From positions 1 to 64,000 of the forward strand of contig JAAWWF010000033.1 of NCBI GenBank assembly GCA_021404565.1: DNA of 64,000 nucleotides. The letters are read 5' to 3'. This document shows, piece after piece, positions 57,092-64,000 of this stretch. This stretch comes from Roseivirga sp. Its GTDB lineage: Bacteria > Bacteroidota > Bacteroidia > Cytophagales > Cyclobacteriaceae. Numbering within the stretch: position 1 is the stretch's first letter; the number at the start of each line of letters is the position of its first letter. Below the pieces are notes generated by a model. It searched no databases, was not told the origin of the DNA, and saw only the letters and a program-made list of their open reading frames with translations. Made by a program: the position numbers and the translations under genes.

Positions 57092-58213
57092 TTAAGTTTT
57101 CAGGTTGTCTCTCAGTTCTTTTAAATCCTGATTGAGCCGGTTAAGAAAAGAATCAGATAGTTGCATGTTGTTGATCTTGTTGGCGGCTTTCAGGGTACCC
57201 TTATTATTCCCCTTCAAAATGTATCCGGCCAGAAGAAGTATATGAGCGGAGAGCTTATTTATGGTGTCACCGTCCATTAAGGTTTGATCAACGGTCCGTA
57301 AGATTTCATAGAGTTTACCATAGTATTTTGTGCTGCTTACCTGAGGGATAGAAAGAGTTGGATGTCCTATATCAGGCTCAATCTTGAATGAAGCGTTATG
57401 CACAATCTTACTCTCTTTGATTAGGAAGGCTAAATCTTCTGGGCTGTTAGCTTTATCTATATTCTTTTTCAAGAATGCCCTAAAGGCGGTTCCAGATGCC
57501 TCAGCCTGGATGTCTTTGTGGTTGGACAATATTTGATGATCTTTTCTTATTCCATCAATATCCAATTGTGATTCAACCATTTTTTTCTCCCGCTCGGTTT
57601 TGAGTGCGTCCTTTTTGATCTTAATTCTATGGTCGGCTTCTATCTTACCTATCTTCAATACCTCATCATCTTCTCTAAGCTCCCTGGTGATGTAAAAACT
57701 ACTTGCCCCGAGCCCAAACCTTTCTCCATATTCAGCTATTACAGTTCTGTAGGTGGTTGTATCACCATTAGTTCTTGTAAATAGTTCATCGAGTAATTCA
57801 CAGGTCTGGTCGTGAAAAAGTTTGTGGTCTTTAATGTCCTCCCAGTCCAGACTCGTGACATAATCTGTAATCAAACAGGAAATTTTGTTATGAAAACACT
57901 GTAAGGGGTCTTCTCTTAAAGTATGTATCAGTAACTCGGCATTGAGTACCCTTATTTCAAGTCTGATGGTGATATAAAAGGAGTGCTTATTGTCTTTGTG
58001 TAAGCAGGAATCCTTGATTATGTATTCGATAGGAAAGCATTTTACAGCAAATACAAGGGTTCCTCCAAAGAGACTCTTTTTTGGTTTGCTACCGTCTTTA
58101 TAGACTGTTTGTATTTTGCCATTCTTCTGGATATGAATATCATAGCCAGGCTCTATGGTATGATCAATGCCTTTTTGAATAATTAACTTATTAGATTCTG
58201 TCAGATTTGTCAT
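57092..58213 (-). CDS. SPFH/Band7-like protein
   Basis: 373 residues. The first ~190 read as an SPFH-like domain: EPGYDIHIQKNGK, LVFAVKCFPIEYIIKD, HSFYITIRLEIRVLNAELLIHTLREDPLQ (in segments) and the turn RFGLGASSFYITREL. A charged coiled-coil follows (KIEADHRIKIKKDALKTE, ~205-240), then a helical C-terminal domain. There is no TM helix, unlike stomatins, so it would assemble at the membrane by other means. ATGA overlap with the upstream helical gene. SPFH assignment is by pattern, not by search. Confidence 0.5.
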   Translation of the reverse strand: MTNLTESNKLIIQKGIDHTIEPGYDIHIQKNGKIQTVYKDGSKPKKSLFGGTLVFAVKCFPIEYIIKDSCLHKDNKHSFYITIRLEIRVLNAELLIHTLREDPLQCFHNKISCLITDYVTSLDWEDIKDHKLFHDQTCELLDELFTRTNGDTTTYRTVIAEYGERFGLGASSFYITRELREDDEVLKIGKIEADHRIKIKKDALKTEREKKMVESQLDIDGIRKDHQILSNHKDIQAEASGTAFRAFLKKNIDKANSPEDLAFLIKESKIVHNASFKIEPDIGHPTLSIPQVSSTKYYGKLYEILRTVDQTLMDGDTINKLSAHILLLAGYILKGNNKGTLKAANKINNMQLSDSFLNRLNQDLKELRDNLKT

Positions 58214-59094
58214 GTGAGTTGTGTTTGATTTTTACTTAGTCTGAGTTTCAGCTTTTCGAGTTGCAGGGATATCAGCAGATCTATAGCGGATGGCCAGCCT
58301 CCTGTCATAAGCGAGTTGAATATTTGAGTTTCAACATTGGGCATTTGAGATTGAGACAGGCCTTTAAGTGCACTCAGGAAAACCTTTCTCTCTTCCAGCA
58401 AGAGTTCAAGGTCATTCAGAAGATTAAGACATAAATCAGGGTATCCCTCCATCAGATTCTCAATGCCCCTGGTCATCCTGAAATCCAACTGTATTCCTGG
58501 TTGTTTTATGTGAAATGACCAGGGTTCCGCCTGTTGGCTAATCTGAATTAATTTCCTGAACCTAAGCTCAAGATATTCTTCAGGTGGCTTGCTGATTTTT
58601 CCGGGACCTTGGACTCTGTCAGGAACTGTGTGTCTGAGCAATACTCGGGCTTTAGAAAACTGAAGATTACTTATGGCTGTTGACACCAATTCCTGTTGAA
58701 GTATATATCTCTTGTAACTTGGTAGTTCGCAGATTGAAGTTGATCTGACCAGATCGGAAATGTTTTTGAGTTTCTTCTGTGCCAGTGTATGCTCAGCCAG
58801 TGTATCCAACGCTTCGCGTAATTGTCGAATAGGTCTTTTACTTTTGTAAATGGCCTGTATCGCTTCCTCAAATTGTTCGTTTGATATCTTTTGCTGACAG
58901 GTGAAAAGCAAATGCTCACATTCATTGAAGGGTGCGATAAGTCCGGCTGCTCGAATCTCTGGTTTGCAAGCTTTAAACCCGTTGATCGATTTTAATAAGT
59001 CCAGCCGGTTGATTTCAAGTTCAGAAATTAATAAGGTCTTATCAATGTAGCCAGCCTTGTAAGAGCGATGGATGTTTTTCAGACGCTTAATCAT
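58210..59094 (-). CDS. All-alpha protein of unknown function in the conflict-type operon
   Basis: 294 residues, nearly all helical, with no TM or signal. Distinct segments are LKNIHRSYKAGYIDKTLLI, FEEAIQAIYKSKRPIRQL, LRHTVPDRVQGPGKISKPPEEYLELRF (in parts) and a C-terminal helix SAIDLLISLQLEKLKLRL. I recognise no family. Overlaps by 4 bases with the stator-like gene before it (ATGA) and with the SPFH-like gene after it, so it is co-translated with both. Confidence 0.7.
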   Translation of the reverse strand: MIKRLKNIHRSYKAGYIDKTLLISELEINRLDLLKSINGFKACKPEIRAAGLIAPFNECEHLLFTCQQKISNEQFEEAIQAIYKSKRPIRQLREALDTLAEHTLAQKKLKNISDLVRSTSICELPSYKRYILQQELVSTAISNLQFSKARVLLRHTVPDRVQGPGKISKPPEEYLELRFRKLIQISQQAEPWSFHIKQPGIQLDFRMTRGIENLMEGYPDLCLNLLNDLELLLEERKVFLSALKGLSQSQMPNVETQIFNSLMTGGWPSAIDLLISLQLEKLKLRLSKNQTQLT

Positions 59095-59753
59095 GGCTCT
59101 ATTTGGTCTGAAAATCTAGTGAAATAGATTTTTATATCAACTCTTCTGTTCTGGGCTTTGCCTCTTGCAGAACTGTCTTGTGTTAAAGGTTTCTGACTAC
59201 TGTAACCACTGGACGAAAGAATAGTCGAATCTATCTGGCACTTCACAAACTGTTTCAGAATACCCAATGCACGGAGGGAGGAGAGGTCCCAGTTATCTTT
59301 AAGCAGATCATCACAATCCTCGTTCGTACTTCTTAATCTGCAGTCAATTTTGCCCTTAAAAGGATCAGAGTCAGTATGCCCCTCAATTCGAATTAAGCGT
59401 AGACCAATACTATCGCCTGATGATTTGATCTGTTGAGCACAGGCCTTAATAGTCTTAAGTGCTTTTTCTTCCATGAAGTACGAAGCTGATCTAAAGATCA
59501 GAGTGTCTCTAAATGTGATTTGAACATGATCTATACCCTTCGAGATGAGAATGCTCGAGTCAACCTTAACCTCTTGATTGAACTTATTGATAAAAGCCGC
59601 TTCAAAAACCTCTTTCTTTTTATTAATAACGATCAGTTCCAATTGTTCCCTGTTGAGAATCTTTTCAAGGAGGAAATACAGTATGATTATGATCAGTACA
59701 GAGGTGACCATGTCTATGAGTATTGGCCAAACCGAAAAGTGTTTACCTGACAT
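59091..59753 (-). CDS. MotB/OmpA-like stator protein (ZorB-like)
   Basis: 220 residues. One N-terminal TM helix with a buried acidic residue: WPILIDMVTSVLIIIILYFLL-type segment (Asp14), the pattern of MotB, ExbD and ZorB where the Asp carries protons. After a linker (residues 30-95) comes an OmpA-type peptidoglycan-binding domain: IEGHTDSDPF, DLSSLRALGILKQFV and GKAQNRRVDIKI. Its start overlaps the MotA-like gene by 11 bases. With that gene it would form an inner-membrane proton-driven unit anchored to the wall. Confidence 0.88.
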   Translation of the reverse strand: MSGKHFSVWPILIDMVTSVLIIIILYFLLEKILNREQLELIVINKKKEVFEAAFINKFNQEVKVDSSILISKGIDHVQITFRDTLIFRSASYFMEEKALKTIKACAQQIKSSGDSIGLRLIRIEGHTDSDPFKGKIDCRLRSTNEDCDDLLKDNWDLSSLRALGILKQFVKCQIDSTILSSSGYSSQKPLTQDSSARGKAQNRRVDIKIYFTRFSDQIEP

Positions 59754-60930
59754 TGTTTATGAGATTTTCGACCACTTGATATATTTTATCCCCGGATATG
59801 ACCAATAGAAGAGCTACAATGATCCAGAGTATAATTCGTGTTGATGGTATCCAGCGAGAGTCCAGTAACAATCGGTTATATTGTTTGGAGAAAGAGAGGT
59901 TCGTTTTTTCAAGCTCCTTCATCTCATCCAGAATGTCTTGGGTTCGGTATTCGCTAATGAGCGTTTCAAGGTTCGTATTGAGCCCAACCATGCTTTGTAC
60001 AGCATCTCTAAGTTGTGTACTGGATTCTCTGGTGGTAATCTTTTCTACCTGTCTGATAATTATTTCAAATCTTTGGTAAATTCCATCCAGGCCATCCAAC
60101 ACTTCCTTGTTTTGGTCTATGGCCCCATTAAAGTCCTCAAATGAGTCTTTTAACCGATCGCTGATTTGGTCCAGAATGGTTCCCTCTTCAAGGTTTGGAA
60201 ATGTAAATGGAAGTATTTTTTCTGTCGAGACACTCTCCAGAATATCAAAAAATACCGCCTGTCGTTGGATCAGAAGGTAATTGTAAAAAGAAACAAAAAT
60301 GGTGCAGACAAGTCCTACAAGCGTGGTTGAAAATGCAGCATTGGCTCCGCCAAGGGCATTGTCAAGACCACTGAGAGATTTTTCGAGACCTGAAAGAGAG
60401 GCCTTATCTACTTCAGTCAACCCTGTGCCGATATCGCCAACCATATTAGTTAAGCCGTAAAAAGTTCCCAGCATACCGAGTAGCATACTTAGTGACATAA
60501 CAAAACCTGGAAAACTGACGGTCCATTTTTTTGCTTCGGCAATCCGCGTAAGTTTTTGAAGTACGTCTACATTAATTTTTACCCTGGTTTTTTTGAGGTG
60601 CATCAGAATAGACAACCTAAAATAGATGGCTCTCTTCTTGCTGAGCCCCGATATCAGCATATCGATATCCAGGGTTGGTTGATGAATGATGTCTGTTTTT
60701 TGCCTGTTTTCGGGATCTTTCAGGTCTGATGTTTTTTTCTGATCATTTTCCCATTTTATCAACCTTCGTGCAACTTTGCGTACAGCCTTGTTTTCTTTCC
60801 AATAGCGGATAAGGTGCCATAGAGTGATAAAACTCGATAACAACAGAAGAACCAATATGACTGCTATGATCACCTTAGCAAAGGTGGTATTGTCAACCCA
60901 AAGCAGCCGATACAGTACCTTGTCCTCCAT
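59743..60930 (-). CDS. MotA/TolQ/ExbB-like proton channel protein (ZorA-like)
   Basis: 395 residues with about four TM helices: ~18-42 (VIIAVILVLLLLSSFITLW), ~138-160, ~195-220 and ~365-385 (IILWIIVALLLVI). The TolQ/MotA core motifs are GMLGTFYGLTNMVGDIGTG and AAFSTTLVGLVCTIFVSF. A helical cytoplasmic segment lies between TM3 and the extra C-terminal helix (SDRLKDSFEDFNGAIDQNKE, LNTNLETLISEYRTQDILDEM). Start overlaps the TIR stop (TAATG). The position before an OmpA-like gene is that of ZorA before ZorB. ZorA has a long cytoplasmic tail; here the tail returns to the membrane, which is unusual. Confidence 0.85.
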   Translation of the reverse strand: MEDKVLYRLLWVDNTTFAKVIIAVILVLLLLSSFITLWHLIRYWKENKAVRKVARRLIKWENDQKKTSDLKDPENRQKTDIIHQPTLDIDMLISGLSKKRAIYFRLSILMHLKKTRVKINVDVLQKLTRIAEAKKWTVSFPGFVMSLSMLLGMLGTFYGLTNMVGDIGTGLTEVDKASLSGLEKSLSGLDNALGGANAAFSTTLVGLVCTIFVSFYNYLLIQRQAVFFDILESVSTEKILPFTFPNLEEGTILDQISDRLKDSFEDFNGAIDQNKEVLDGLDGIYQRFEIIIRQVEKITTRESSTQLRDAVQSMVGLNTNLETLISEYRTQDILDEMKELEKTNLSFSKQYNRLLLDSRWIPSTRIILWIIVALLLVISGDKIYQVVENLINNVR

Positions 60931-61538
60931 TAGGATTCCTTTTGGTTAAATGTTCCTAAGTGGGTTATGTTAATTTGTTCACCAACCTTCCCATTATTTT
61001 TTATCATTTGATCTACCTTCCCCTCCTTTTCTTTAGCCTTATTGGTTGACTTGTCATCATACCCTTTCGCCTCTCCTTTGCTGTCTTTTCCACTTATCAG
61101 TCTTCTTATGATCAATTTGCATATGAACTTGGAGTTGTTTGTCCAATTTTGCGTTACCATCCCTTTTGGAATCAGGTCAAGATCAATTTCTCCCACGGTC
61201 AATGGAAGTATGTATCGTTTTCCTTTTTCATGTTCTTTTAAAGCTATTTCCAGTTCCTTCCGTGTCCATTTCTTTTTGAAAAAGGCTTCGGAAAGAATCA
61301 GTAATACCAACTCTGCCTGAGAATACTTCTCGATGGTCAGGTCTTCAAGCTCCCTTCCCCAGTTCTCACTTGTTTTGTCTTTATAGTAGTAAGTTGTCAC
61401 CCCATAATCGTTCAGTCTTTTGCTGATGACTTGAGCAATCTCATCATCCTGTTCTGTGAATGATATAGCAACATGAGTGGGTATATCTGCCTTCATCTTT
61501 TTTTGATCTAAGTACTCAGTTTTGAGCCTTGGATACAT
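60930..61538 (-). CDS. TIR-domain protein, predicted effector, first gene of the six-gene operon
   Basis: 202 residues. Residues ~20-120 form a TIR-like domain: THVAISFTEQDDEIAQVI, the turn YGVTTYYYKDKTSENWG and AELVLLILSEAFFKKKW with the candidate NADase catalytic Glu95 in WTRKEL (W91). The next ~50 residues are Lys/Glu-rich and disordered. The last 28 residues end with a motif (IKNNGKVGEQINITHLGTF, 179-197) shared with the 822-residue protein's N-terminus. TIR proteins in bacterial defence deplete NAD+ or make cyclic ADP-ribose signals. The ATG at 61538 gives 202 residues; the Met at 61496 is a second possible start. Confidence 0.85.
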   Translation of the reverse strand: MYPRLKTEYLDQKKMKADIPTHVAISFTEQDDEIAQVISKRLNDYGVTTYYYKDKTSENWGRELEDLTIEKYSQAELVLLILSEAFFKKKWTRKELEIALKEHEKGKRYILPLTVGEIDLDLIPKGMVTQNWTNNSKFICKLIIRRLISGKDSKGEAKGYDDKSTNKAKEKEGKVDQMIKNNGKVGEQINITHLGTFNQKES

Positions 61539-62174
61539 CGTCAGAAGTAAGGACTTGGAGGTAGTGTTATTTGCGGGTTTTATCAGAGACCGAAAATCTT
61601 GATAAGGAGCGGGTGCTGAGCCGGACCGAGAGGATTTGGGGCTTATCCGACTATTGACAGTTTAATAACTTTGCTTGTCTGGAGGTTGGGAAAAGACTTT
61701 TTATGACTGAGGGCCTCAATGTTGGGGCTGGGGGGATAACATCTCTGCACTAATATCAGGACAGGAGTTTTAATTCCTCTCAGTTAAAAGGGTTAATCAT
61801 AAATAGTTCATCTGATGGGTCAAAGACTTACCGTGGCGATAGCGATGGCTGATACCAGAAACCACTGAAGAATATGCAATGCTCTGGATAGCTTTTGTCT
61901 TTCAGAGTCATTGAGTGGCAACACTTGAACATTCATGTTCAGGCTCTTTAATCTGTCCATCATATCAAACTTTAGGTAAGTCAAACAAGAAGCTCACAAA
62001 GCTTCCTTCCTATCAATTATAACAGATTCTGGTCAGAATTGTTCAATCTCTGGCAGTATTTTATCAGTAAATTATCCAAGTACTTATAGAAAGTGTCTGG
62101 AAAATGTCTGTTTAGTGCTATGAACTTAAAGGTAGGTCATATGGCTTACCCTTAAGTTCATAACCTTGTATCCT
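61539..62174. other. 636-base gap upstream of the TIR operon
   Basis: Apart from the small open frame at 61820-61963 I see no gene, no tRNA-like repeat and no TAnnTTTG promoter close to the TIR start. The region contains a weak match to the tRNA-Val 3' sequence (TTAATTCCTCTCAG near 61770) that is too poor to call an att site. Confidence 0.4.
61820..61963 (-). CDS. Possible 47-residue tail-anchored membrane peptide
   Basis: On the minus strand ATG at 61963 or 61960 opens a frame of 47 codons ending TGA at 61822-61820. It reads a polar N-terminus (MDRLKSLNMNVQVLPLNDSER) and a hydrophobic C-terminal helix (ALHILQWFLVSAIAIATVSL). It runs in the direction of the six-gene operon. Start and expression are unsupported; it could be chance. 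Confidence 0.35.
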   Translation of the reverse strand: MMDRLKSLNMNVQVLPLNDSERQKLSRALHILQWFLVSAIAIATVSL

Positions 62175-63206
62175 TTACTTGAGGAGTTTTTTCAACTCCC
62201 AAATCATTCCGGTTGGCATTTGCCATTTGATTAGGTAAGGGGCTTCATTGCTAATCCATTTGATAGTCCCTGACGAATACTCCACCTTCCATGCATTATA
62301 TGTTCTATTCAATGCCTCGACATGCATCACCTCCCTGGCTGAAATATGGGCTTTTTCCCAGGCTATATCATCAAAGCCTGAAACGGGGAATTCTACTGTC
62401 ATATCTGTTTTGAGCTCCATGGAAAGCAGTTTGTAGATTCCCGAACCAAATATGGGTTCGTTTAAGTTGATAATTTTGGTTTCTATGATTTCTCCGGTGT
62501 TGATGTTGAAGGTGGACTGCCTGAGAGTGGAGCCACTTAGAGTACCAATCACCTCGTCTTTCTGACTGATGGCATTTCTGGCTTCCAGCAGGCGGAAGTC
62601 TTTTTTTGCAAAGAACCCCATGTCCGCAAAGGGTTTATTACCCATGGAGTTATACCTGATAACAGAGCCACCATGATAGGCCGGCTCATTATGGTATATG
62701 GTATGACGCAGGTGTATGCTGGCACTACCAACCGTATCGTCTCGGATGATCAGATTCCACTCAGATTCAAAGGCCTGGTATGTTTTGCTATAGTCGATAC
62801 GGCTGGTACCGACAGCTATTTTTTCATAAGTCAACTCTTTCGGTGGGTCAATTCTTATCCCTGTCAGCTGCTGTCCCGCCTGGTAAAGGGTGAGCTTTTT
62901 AGCTTTGTTCTTTTCATCTGGAAATTCAATTTGGGCCTGAATATCATTATTGAAAAAGGCGGTTTCAGTGCCGGCAGTGAGCTGCAGTTTCCCCATGCCG
63001 GCTACGATGGCATATAAGCTATTTTCTTCACGCACTATTTCGATAACCAGCGACATAGTCTCTATGCGATAATGGCCCGTATAATTGTCCATTACTTTAG
63101 TAGAAACAGTGACTGTTTTGCCTTTGTCTTTAATGGGTAAGTCTTGTGCTTTGGTGTAAAAGGAGAAAGCCGCTAAGAGGCTTATCGCGAATATCGTTGA
63201 TTTCAT
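62175..63206 (-). CDS. Exported protein of unknown function (DUF3471/DUF3108-like)
   Basis: 343 residues from ATG 63206 (MKSTIFAISLLAAFSFYTKAQ signal peptide). The N-terminal part has a DUF3471-like pattern (LDNYTGHYRI-type: VMDNYTGHYRIETMSLVIEI, then GKLQLTAGTETAFF), as in lipocalin-like C-terminal domains of serine hydrolases. The second half is beta-rich and resembles DUF3108 (VSGFDDIAWEKAHISAREVMHVEAL, WISNEAPYLIKWQM). No enzyme motif is visible. Upstream on the same strand is a LytTR regulator. Confidence 0.6.
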   Translation of the reverse strand: MKSTIFAISLLAAFSFYTKAQDLPIKDKGKTVTVSTKVMDNYTGHYRIETMSLVIEIVREENSLYAIVAGMGKLQLTAGTETAFFNNDIQAQIEFPDEKNKAKKLTLYQAGQQLTGIRIDPPKELTYEKIAVGTSRIDYSKTYQAFESEWNLIIRDDTVGSASIHLRHTIYHNEPAYHGGSVIRYNSMGNKPFADMGFFAKKDFRLLEARNAISQKDEVIGTLSGSTLRQSTFNINTGEIIETKIINLNEPIFGSGIYKLLSMELKTDMTVEFPVSGFDDIAWEKAHISAREVMHVEALNRTYNAWKVEYSSGTIKWISNEAPYLIKWQMPTGMIWELKKLLK

Positions 63207-63319
63207 GACTTTTGTTTTTTGAATGATCTTGTTTCGATCTTCGGTTATCGTCATGAATTGTTATAGGCAGAAGAGTTTAATGTGGGGAGTGGCTCCGCCT
63301 TTGTCGTGAATGGCCGGAC

Positions 63320-64000
63320 TCAATCAGGCTTCTGTAGCAGTAGCTTTACGTCTTTCCTTCTTCTGCTGATGGGAAGCACCGCCTCGTCCTTCATCACCAG
63401 GTTCATTTCCCCACTACCCGTGCGCACTATCTGGGAGATAAAATTCTTATTGATCAGGGCCGTGCGATGAACCCTTAGAAAAATTTCCGGGTCGAGCCGT
63501 TTTTCCAGGCTGGCCATGCTTTCACGCATCAATACCGTCTGCTCTCCACAATGCACTTTAACGTAATTATCAGCGGAGGTGAAATAGGCAATGTCGGTGA
63601 GCTGAAAAATATGGGTTTTGCTCTGGTCTTTCACTCTCAGCGTGGCTTGCTCCGGGAGGGACGGACTGTTTCCTGGCCCTTCTGTGCGAAGGAAAGAGTT
63701 GTACAACTCGGCAAATAAAATGGCCATCAGGTAGAAAATCAGCCCTGTGTTAAAATAGTTGAGGGCTACATCCTTCAATAACAACCAGAAGGAGTAAGCC
63801 TGCCAGGCCGGGTTGATCAGATAATATACGAAGCTAAAAAGAAGGCTGTGCAGGGAAGCAAATAGTACCATACCAGCCAAATGACCGGATATGGCTTTGA
63901 CAATAGCCGACTTGTTAATGGGAAATTGGATGTGAAACCAGAAGATCAATACACTCAGAACAGCCAGGAGCTCATAGCCCAGGTAAATAAGCAGTGTGTC
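63320..64000 (-). CDS. LytTR-family transcriptional regulator with TM N-terminus (5' end outside window)
   Basis: The frame is open to the right edge, so the start is not in the window. The first visible residues (DTLLIYLGYELLAVLSVLIFW) and later LAGMVLFASLHSLLFSFVYYL and FWLLLKDVALNYFNTGLIFYLMAILF suggest three or four TM helices. The C-terminus is a LytTR DNA-binding domain (FTSADNYVKVHCGEQTVLMR, FLRVHRTALINKNFI). Such membrane-bound LytTR proteins are one-component regulators. It may control the exported-protein gene downstream. Confidence 0.85.
   Translation of the reverse strand, partial: DTLLIYLGYELLAVLSVLIFWFHIQFPINKSAIVKAISGHLAGMVLFASLHSLLFSFVYYLINPAWQAYSFWLLLKDVALNYFNTGLIFYLMAILFAELYNSFLRTEGPGNSPSLPEQATLRVKDQSKTHIFQLTDIAYFTSADNYVKVHCGEQTVLMRESMASLEKRLDPEIFLRVHRTALINKNFISQIVRTGSGEMNLVMKDEAVLPISRRRKDVKLLLQKPD

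Noticed and set aside
61539-62174. Second copy of the tRNA-Val 3' end as attR of an island
   Set aside because: Only a short imperfect match (TTAATTCCTCTCAG) is present, not enough for an att site.
1-64000. CRISPR arrays, insertion sequences, integrases, rRNA genes
   Set aside because: No regularly spaced repeats, transposase or integrase motifs or rRNA sequence were seen anywhere in the window.

Overview
The window is chromosomal DNA of a Bacteroidota bacterium, most likely a Cytophagales-type marine or soil organism. Evidence: the best promoters have the Bacteroidota form TTG-N18/19-TAnnTTTG (9256-9285, 15621-15649, 54209-54238). There is a gliding-associated CHU_C-type surface protein, a probable type IX secretion (T9SS) sorting domain, an ECF sigma/FecR/TonB-receptor locus, DUF6090 and DUF2461 proteins, and Zn-free S14 and L36. 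Position 1 looks like a contig edge: the first ~85 bases are rpsL with scattered indels.

1-23847 is the str-S10-spc-alpha ribosomal supercluster (rpsL, rpsG, fusA, rpsJ, then rplC to rplQ, with secY, map, infA, rpmJ and rpoA). It is split between rpsJ and rplC by about 6 kb of accessory, decaying DNA: a frameshifted surface protein, a second degraded copy of the rpsJ 3' end and its terminator, a small Cys-containing exported peptide, a propeller lipoprotein broken at a G9 run, and a lipoprotein with a dead paralogue behind it. rplC has its own promoter, and a second internal promoter with a two-hairpin leader precedes rpsH.

23872-48832 is accessory and metabolic: an ECF41-type sigma factor with azoreductase and cupin genes and two matching promoter sites; an esterase; an MddA-like methyltransferase with an OsmC protein; three AraC-type regulators; hydrolases; two DUF6090 proteins; an M14 carboxypeptidase broken by a 90-bp in-frame insertion carrying two stops; a transaminase plus omega-amidase pair; a D-aminopeptidase; a secreted FG-GAP protein; murF; and DUF2461. 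48957-54090 is an ECF sigma - FecR - TonB receptor - FecR operon.

54256-61963 holds the most interesting part: a tRNA-Val(TAC), then (minus strand) a tight six-gene operon: TIR protein, MotA/TolQ-like protein, MotB/OmpA-like protein, an alpha-helical unknown, an SPFH-like protein and an 822-residue protein with a degenerate P-loop. The stator-like pair resembles ZorA/ZorB of Zorya, but no ZorC, ZorD or ZorE is present. The C-terminus of the TIR protein and the N-terminus of the 822-residue protein share a short motif (IxNNxxVxxQINIxxL), as expected for an effector and sensor that recruit each other. I propose a multi-subunit envelope-linked conflict (anti-phage) system with a TIR effector, not one I can name. 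The window ends with an exported protein of unknown function and a LytTR regulator cut by the right edge.
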